DNA of 9,391 bases from Lawsonibacter sp. GTDB taxonomy: Bacteria; Bacillota; Clostridia; Oscillospirales; Oscillospiraceae. The notes beneath the pieces were generated by a model. It did not search any database, was not told the DNA's origin, and saw only the letters and a list, made by a program, of their open reading frames with translations. The position numbers were made by a program, and so were the translations under genes. This document shows, piece by piece, positions 1-9,391 of the stretch (positions are counted from its first letter, which is position 1; each line of letters starts with the position of its first letter). The stretch lies in contig JAAWLY010000077.1 in assembly GCA_022798155.1 (NCBI GenBank), positions 1 through 9,391 of the forward strand. The letters run 5' to 3'.

Positions 1-1
1 G

Positions 2-1996
<1,995 letters not shown>

Positions 1997-2000
1997 GAAC

Positions 2001-2008
2001 GGGAGGAG
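2001..2008 (+). promoter_or_regulatory. Ribosome binding site of rpoC
   Basis: A purine-rich GGGAGGAG lies 8 nt before the ATG at 2017. It sits inside the 20-bp gap after the rpoB stop codon, so rpoC has its own strong translation signal rather than depending on coupling. This fixes the rpoC start. Confidence 0.85.
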
Positions 2009-2016
2009 TTCAAAAC

Positions 2017-5694
<3,678 letters not shown>

Positions 5695-5736
5695 CGGAAC
5701 TCCCGATTCGGTTCGTATCCTTTAAAGTATCTTTGT

Positions 5737-5767
5737 GCGTTCCCGCCCTCACTGGGGGCGGGAACGC
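5737..5767 (+). terminator. GC-rich hairpin after rpoC, probable part of the rpoBC transcription end
   Basis: A perfect 12-bp stem (5737-5748 with 5756-5767) encloses a 7-nt loop, 42 nt after the rpoC stop codon. The stem is mostly G/C and should be very stable. On the + strand it is followed by gaaaaagaatttt rather than an immediate T run, so it is not a textbook intrinsic terminator. It may act with the second hairpin 25 bp downstream, protect the mRNA 3' end, or pause polymerase. The terminator role is inferred from position. Confidence 0.6.
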
Positions 5768-5792
5768 GAAAAAGAATTTTGATTCATGGAAA

Positions 5793-5818
5793 AGGGACTG
5801 CCTAAATAGGCAGTCCCT
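5793..5818. terminator. Probable bidirectional terminator between rpoC and the convergent kinase gene
   Basis: A perfect 11-bp stem (5793-5803 with 5808-5818) has a 4-nt AAAT loop. On the - strand it begins 8 nt after the kinase stop codon and the stem runs into TTTTCC, a short U tract. On the + strand it is preceded by AAAA and followed by the U-rich ctcttgttt. This symmetric A-hairpin-T layout between two convergent genes is typical of a shared intrinsic terminator. Confidence 0.82.
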
Positions 5819-5826
5819 CTCTTGTT

Positions 5827-8800
5827 TCATCCGCTGTGTTTCGCCAGAATCTCGTCTAAGTTCTCAAAAAGTTTTTCCACGTTAATGGGCTTGACAATGT
5901 GGCCGTTCATACCGCACCGCAGGGCCTCCCGTTTGTCCTCCTCAAAGGCGTTGGCGGTCATGGCAAGGATGGGGATGGAGGCCAGTTTCTTGTTGTTCAG
6001 GGCACGGATCCGTTTTGTCGCCTCATAGCCGTCCATCACCGGCATCTGCACATCCATCAGCACCAGGTCATAGTACCCCGGCTCGGTCCGCTCCAGCATA
6101 TCCAGGGCAATCTGGCCGTTTCCGGCCACCTCCACGGTAAAGCCGGCCCCTTCCAGGATGGCCACCGCGATCTCCTGGTTCAGCTCGTTGTCCTCCGCCA
6201 GCAGGATGCGCCCCGTATGGTGCTGCTGGGGCGCGCCGGCCGGCGCGCTGTCGGTCTCTTTCTCTATAATCGAGCGCAGGCAGCGCCCCAGTTCAGACAT
6301 AAACAGCGGCTTGGCGCAGAAAGCGGTTACCCCGGCCTGTCTGGCCTCCTCCTCAATGTCCTCCCAGTCGTAGGCGCTGAGGATAATAATGGGGACGTCC
6401 TCCCCCGTCTCCTTCCGAATGCGCCGGGCCACCTCCACCCCGTTCATGTCGGGCATCAGCCAGTCGATGACATAGACGCTGTAGTTGTCCCCCCGCATCA
6501 CCGCCTGGCGGGTACGCAGCACCGCCTCCCGGCCGGACAGGGTCCACTCCGCCCGCAGGCCCATCTGCTGGAGCATATAGGACACGCTGTCGCAGGTATT
6601 AAAGTCGTCGTCCACCACCAGCGCCCGGCAGTTTTTCAGCCCTGGGATCAGCAGCGGTTCCTTCGGCCCGGCGTTCAGGCGGAAGGTAAGCCGGACGGTG
6701 AACTCAGTCCCCACCCCCTGCTCGCTCTTCACGTCGATGGAGCCGTTCATCATATCCACAATGTTCTTGGTGATGGCCATACCCAGGCCGGTGCCCTGAA
6801 TACCGCTGATGGTGGAGTTGCGCTCCCGCTCGAAGGGCTCGAAGATGTGCTTCATAAACTCCGGGCTCATCCCGACCCCCGTGTCCTTCACGGTGAACTC
6901 GTAGTTGGCGCACCCTGTGGGGGCGCCGGGCTTTTCCGCAATCCGGATGCTGACAATTCCGCCCACCGCGGTATATTTGATGGCGTTGCTCAGCAGGTTC
7001 AGCAGCACCTGGTTCAGCCGCAGCTTGTCGCAGTAGATGTCCTCGTCCAGGACATCCACCGTGTCGATGTACAGTTCCAGCTGCTTGGCCCGGATGTCCA
7101 CCTGCACAATGCTGCGCAGGCCGTGGAGAATGTCAGGCAGGCTGCACAGCGTCTCGTCCAGGTGCATCTTGCCGCTCTCAATGCGGCTCATGTCCAAAAC
7201 ATCGTTAATCAGGCTCACCAGATGGTTGCCGGAGGTGAGGATTTTTTTCAAATACTCCTCTACCTGATCCTTCCGGTCGATGTTGGTGATGGCCAGGGTG
7301 GTAAAGCCCACAATGGCGTTCATAGGGGTGCGGATATCGTGGGACATGTTGGACAGGAACACGCTCTTGGCCTTGCTGGCCCGGTTGGCCTGGGAGAGGG
7401 CGTCTTCCAGCAGGGTCTTTTTCTTCATCTCCTGCTGGGTCTCCTCGTCCACGTTTCGGAAGCCCAGCACCACCACTCTGTGCTCTGTCCAGTCGCCGAT
7501 GCGCACCGCCTTCAGCTGGAAATAGCGCATTTCCCCGTTGCACATGGTTCTATAGTTCACATAGTGAACGCGGTTATCTTGCAGCGCCTGCTTCATGGTG
7601 CTGCGCACAAAAATCTTCCGCATCAGCGCCTGGTCCTCGGTGTAAATGCAGTTATCTATGTACTTTTCCATGCAGTCCTCGAACTGCAGCGGCCCGGAAA
7701 AGAGCTTTTCCAGAACGCACAAGGGGCACTCGCCCATCCGCAGGGCGCTCCCTTCTCCGGTGTCCAGGTCGAAGGTACACACCAGGCTGAAGTCAATGCT
7801 CAGCGCCTGCACCAGCTCCGCCTGACGGCGCTCCTCCTCCATGCGCGCCTCGTTCTCCCGCTTCTTCTGGGCGGTACAGTCCAAAAGGAACCGCTGGTAA
7901 AACAGTTCCCCCCCCTCCTGCATCAGCTTTACGTTGCCCATCACATGGAGAAACTCGCCGTTTTTGTGCCTGACCCGATACTCGATGTTGACGTTGTCCC
8001 CTACCTTTTTCAGCGCCTCGATACAGGCCCGCAGGCGCTCCCTGTCCTCCTCCACCACCGAGGCCGCAACCATGTGGAAGCCGTCCGCCAGCATCTCCCC
8101 CTGGGACTCGTAGCCCAGAATCCTCAAAGCCGCCCGGTTGATGCTGAGAATGTGGGAGCCGTCCAGCGTGTGGCACATTACGCCGCAGTCCATGGTGGTA
8201 AACAGGCTCTCCAGCTCCCGGTTTTTCGTGATGAGCTCCTGCTCATAGGCCCGCTCCTGGGTCACGTCAATGGCCACGCCTACAGTGCCCATCACGCTGC
8301 CGTCCAGGTCGTACAGGGGCGATTTATAGGTGGTCAGCAGCTTGGTGCCCTCTCCAGTCTGGACCATCTCCTCGGAGACACAGGTTTTTTGGGTCTCCAT
8401 CACGATCTTCTCTGACTCAATACAGGCCGGATCGTCAAATTCCACATTCCAGATATAGGCGTGTCTCTGGCCCTCTACCTGCTGTTTTGTCTTATTCACC
8501 GTTTGGCAGAAGCTGTCGTTTACCTTCTCGTGAACGCCGTCCTTCGTCTTGTACCAGATCATGTTTGGGACGCTGTTAATTGTGGCGTCCAGGTAATGCT
8601 CCGTCTGCCAGTAGTCCTTGCTCAGCTTGCAGGCCTGCTGCCAGCGAAGAAACCGAAACCGCAGCTCCGCCTGGGACATGGGGACAATCCAAATATCATA
8701 GGGCTGGCAGTCTATCAGCTCCTCCGCCTGCTCCGCGCCGGCCAGAAGAATCAACTGCGCCCCGTCCCGCTTGCCAGCCAGCAGCCGCTGGAGCGCGCCC

Positions 8801-8982
8801 TTTCCGGCCAGCTTCCGCATATCCGCAAAAATGACATCCGCCCTTGCGGCCAAAGCCTCATCCGGTTCATCACTCTTGGAAAACTGGTGGGTAAAATGCT
8901 CCAGGGGAACACTATCTTGAATCAGCTCTGGCATTTCGCGCTGGCACCCCACCAAATAGAACTGGACTAGGCAATGGTACAT
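5827..8982 (-). CDS. Cytoplasmic hybrid sensor histidine kinase: degenerate receiver - PAS x3 - HisKA - HATPase - REC - REC
   Basis: This 1051-residue protein should autophosphorylate on histidine and pass phosphate to its own receiver domains. Residues 1-115 look like a receiver fold (strands near 8-13, 49-54, 75-82 and 95-102) but lack the acidic pair and the conserved lysine. PAS-type domains follow at about 127-245 (SVPNMIWYKTKDG), 252-372 (second PAS, ending LLDCTAQKK) and 395-512 (divergent). A charged helix (372-392) joins the second and third. HisKA has H548 in SHDIRTP, with D549 and T552 fitting kinase and phosphatase activity. HATPase has N662/N666, DTGVG (700-704), FEPF (714-717) and GTGLG (730-734). 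REC1 has D791/D792, acceptor D840 and K891; REC2 has E930/D931, D977, T1009 and K1031. No signal peptide, transmembrane helix or C-terminal HPt is visible, so the signal is probably cytoplasmic and the phosphate acceptor lies elsewhere. ATG at 8982 is chosen over an in-frame GTG at 9003 because the latter overlaps the ribosome binding site. The stimulus is unknown. Confidence 0.95.
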   Translation of the reverse strand: MYHCLVQFYLVGCQREMPELIQDSVPLEHFTHQFSKSDEPDEALAARADVIFADMRKLAGKGALQRLLAGKRDGAQLILLAGAEQAEELIDCQPYDIWIVPMSQAELRFRFLRWQQACKLSKDYWQTEHYLDATINSVPNMIWYKTKDGVHEKVNDSFCQTVNKTKQQVEGQRHAYIWNVEFDDPACIESEKIVMETQKTCVSEEMVQTGEGTKLLTTYKSPLYDLDGSVMGTVGVAIDVTQERAYEQELITKNRELESLFTTMDCGVMCHTLDGSHILSINRAALRILGYESQGEMLADGFHMVAASVVEEDRERLRACIEALKKVGDNVNIEYRVRHKNGEFLHVMGNVKLMQEGGELFYQRFLLDCTAQKKRENEARMEEERRQAELVQALSIDFSLVCTFDLDTGEGSALRMGECPLCVLEKLFSGPLQFEDCMEKYIDNCIYTEDQALMRKIFVRSTMKQALQDNRVHYVNYRTMCNGEMRYFQLKAVRIGDWTEHRVVVLGFRNVDEETQQEMKKKTLLEDALSQANRASKAKSVFLSNMSHDIRTPMNAIVGFTTLAITNIDRKDQVEEYLKKILTSGNHLVSLINDVLDMSRIESGKMHLDETLCSLPDILHGLRSIVQVDIRAKQLELYIDTVDVLDEDIYCDKLRLNQVLLNLLSNAIKYTAVGGIVSIRIAEKPGAPTGCANYEFTVKDTGVGMSPEFMKHIFEPFERERNSTISGIQGTGLGMAITKNIVDMMNGSIDVKSEQGVGTEFTVRLTFRLNAGPKEPLLIPGLKNCRALVVDDDFNTCDSVSYMLQQMGLRAEWTLSGREAVLRTRQAVMRGDNYSVYVIDWLMPDMNGVEVARRIRKETGEDVPIIILSAYDWEDIEEEARQAGVTAFCAKPLFMSELGRCLRSIIEKETDSAPAGAPQQHHTGRILLAEDNELNQEIAVAILEGAGFTVEVAGNGQIALDMLERTEPGYYDLVLMDVQMPVMDGYEATKRIRALNNKKLASIPILAMTANAFEEDKREALRCGMNGHIVKPINVEKLFENLDEILAKHSG

Positions 8983-9089
8983 GACTATTTCCTCCCTACA
9001 CACCGCAGTTCTCAGCCTCCGCAGAAGGCCGGGGCGGCATCCCTAAAAAGCAAGCTCGTCTCTTGCCGCAATCGGTAATTCCCCAATTT
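8983..9089 (-). promoter_or_regulatory. Structured 5' leader of the kinase mRNA, possible attenuator
   Basis: From the predicted start site near 9089 to the ATG there are about 107 untranslated nt. Three pairings can be drawn by eye on the - strand. First, a 5-bp stem plus one G-U pair (GCAAG at 9062-9066 with CTTGC at 9050-9054) is followed directly by five T at 9045-9049, resembling a weak intrinsic terminator. Second, GCGGCA (9064-9069) can pair with TGCCGC (9034-9039), which excludes the first stem. Third, a 6-bp hairpin (9024-9029 with 9015-9020, one G-U pair, 3-nt loop) contains a second GGAGG; its CCUUC strand could alternatively pair with the true ribosome binding site. I could not match it to a known riboswitch class. 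Regulation is inference only. Confidence 0.4.
8991..8997 (-). promoter_or_regulatory. Ribosome binding site of the hybrid kinase
   Basis: On the - strand AGGGAGG lies 8 nt before the ATG whose A is base 8982, an ideal spacing. It falls inside the 7-codon extension that would begin at the GTG at 9003. Translation therefore most likely begins at 8982, giving MYHCLVQF as the N-terminus. Confidence 0.85.
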
Positions 9090-9095
9090 ACTTCT

Positions 9096-9124
9096 ATTTT
9101 ATCAATTCTAAACACCGTTGTCAA
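9096..9124 (-). promoter_or_regulatory. Sigma-A-type promoter of the hybrid kinase
   Basis: On the - strand a perfect -35 TTGACA (9124-9119) is separated by 17 bp from TAAAAT (9101-9096), which matches the consensus -10 at 5 of 6 bases. A TG one base upstream of the -10 (TGATAAAAT) adds an extended -10 element. The predicted transcription start is around 9087-9089. This is the only good promoter seen for the kinase gene and it looks strong and constitutive. Confidence 0.82.
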
Positions 9125-9238
9125 TCACCTGCGGCCCCTTTCCCGCCATTTTGTCCGTCTTCCAAGGTCTGTCCCAAGCCGCAGAGCCGCCCCGCCTGGG
9201 TCCGGTCTCTCCCGGCTCACCGCCCCTCCCTCCAAGTT
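9125..9238. other. Pyrimidine-rich spacer between divergent promoters, no gene seen
   Basis: This 114-bp stretch between the kinase promoter and the upstream element of the tRNA promoter is rich in C and T on the + strand and poor in A. I found no credible open frame with a ribosome binding site, no clear inverted repeat and no RNA gene. It may hold an unrecognised operator, but nothing in the sequence demonstrates one. Confidence 0.5.
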
Positions 9239-9299
9239 TTAAAAAAATCTAAAAATTCTCAATTTTCCTGTTGACAAGAAGGGTCTGATCTTGTATAAT
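9239..9299 (+). promoter_or_regulatory. Consensus promoter of tRNA-Val with AT-rich upstream element
   Basis: A perfect -35 TTGACA (9271-9276), a 17-bp spacer and a perfect -10 TATAAT (9294-9299) match the sigma-70/sigma-A consensus at every hexamer base. Just upstream, 9239-9265 consists of A and T runs resembling the UP elements that bind the polymerase alpha subunit at stable-RNA promoters. The predicted start is near 9305-9306, leaving a 5' leader of about 27 nt before the mature tRNA. Such strength is expected for a stable RNA operon. Confidence 0.93.
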
Positions 9300-9332
9300 G
9301 ATCAAGCCGTCGCAAGTGCGGGGCATGAATCA

Positions 9333-9391
9333 GGGAGCATAGCTCAGCTGGTAGAGCACATGCCTTACAAGCATGGGGTCACAGGTTCGAG
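9333..9391 (+). tRNA. tRNA-Val (anticodon UAC), 3' end cut by window edge
   Basis: The cloverleaf can be followed from the acceptor 5' strand GGGAGCA (9333-9339). The D arm pairs GCTC (9342-9345) with GAGC (9354-9357). The anticodon stem pairs CATGC (9359-9363) with GCATG (9371-9375) around the loop CTTACAA, giving anticodon TAC at 9366-9368, which decodes valine GUA and related codons. The variable loop is GGGTC, and the T arm begins ACAGG-TTCGA. About 59 nt are present; the T-stem 3' strand and acceptor 3' strand lie outside. Whether more tRNA genes follow cannot be seen. Confidence 0.95.

Noticed and set aside
5899..8415. An 838-codon open frame on the + strand, opposite the kinase
   Set aside because: It is the antisense shadow of a gene with clear HisKA, HATPase and receiver motifs. 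The predicted product is rich in His, Gln, Leu and Val with no recognisable domain, which is typical of a compositional artefact.
8920..8982. N-terminal membrane anchor or signal peptide on the kinase
   Set aside because: The first hydrophobic run (LVQFYLVGC) is too short for a membrane helix and fits a receiver-like first beta strand. No other hydrophobic segment of about 20 residues exists.
8983..9003. Alternative GTG start extending the kinase by seven residues (MCREEIV)
   Set aside because: The extension would overlap the AGGGAGG ribosome binding site, which is ideally spaced for the ATG at 8982, and the GTG itself has no good site upstream.
8983..9089. A known riboswitch (cyclic-di-GMP, guanidine or fluoride type) in the kinase leader
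   Set aside because: I compared it by memory with the conserved cores of these classes. Only short fragments such as an ACGA loop match, and the surrounding conserved bases are missing.
9125..9238. Small RNA or small protein gene in the pyrimidine-rich spacer
   Set aside because: No promoter, ribosome binding site or terminator could be placed around it, and the composition bias alone does not support a gene.

Overview
The window reads as chromosomal DNA from a GC-rich member of the Clostridia. The RpoB and RpoC sequences are of the Firmicutes type, and the GC-rich codon use together with the style of the multi-PAS hybrid kinase suggests an Oscillospiraceae-like gut anaerobe (inference from sequence style; no search was run). 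Two core transcription genes lie on the left, one long signalling gene on the opposite strand in the middle, and the start of a tRNA gene at the right edge.

Region 1 (1-5694, + strand): the C-terminal half of rpoB, cut by the window edge, is followed after 20 bp by a complete rpoC. Together they encode the beta and beta-prime subunits that form the RNA polymerase catalytic core. All active-site and zinc-binding residues I looked for in RpoC are present. RpoB carries an extra block of about 47 residues in a normally short connector, and both proteins end in strongly acidic tails.

Region 2 (5695-5826): a short intergenic stretch with two perfect hairpins. It separates rpoC from a convergent gene, so the rpoBC transcript appears to end here rather than run on into ribosomal-protein and elongation-factor genes.

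Region 3 (5827-8982, - strand): a 1051-residue cytoplasmic hybrid sensor histidine kinase. Its order is a degenerate receiver-like N-terminus, three PAS-type domains, HisKA, HATPase and two complete receiver domains. It has no membrane segment, no output domain, and no adjacent response regulator or HPt gene within the window.

Region 4 (8983-9332): a divergent control region of about 350 bp. A strong sigma-A-type promoter points left to the kinase and gives it a leader of about 107 nt that can fold into several hairpins, one followed by five U residues. A promoter with perfect -35 and -10 hexamers and an AT-rich upstream tract points right to tRNA-Val(UAC), which runs off the window end. The pyrimidine-rich stretch between the promoters shows no gene.

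No mobile element, CRISPR array, toxin or defence gene is visible. The points most worth checking are the RpoB insertion, the degenerate receiver at the front of the kinase, the possible attenuator in the kinase leader, and the break in the usual gene order after rpoC.
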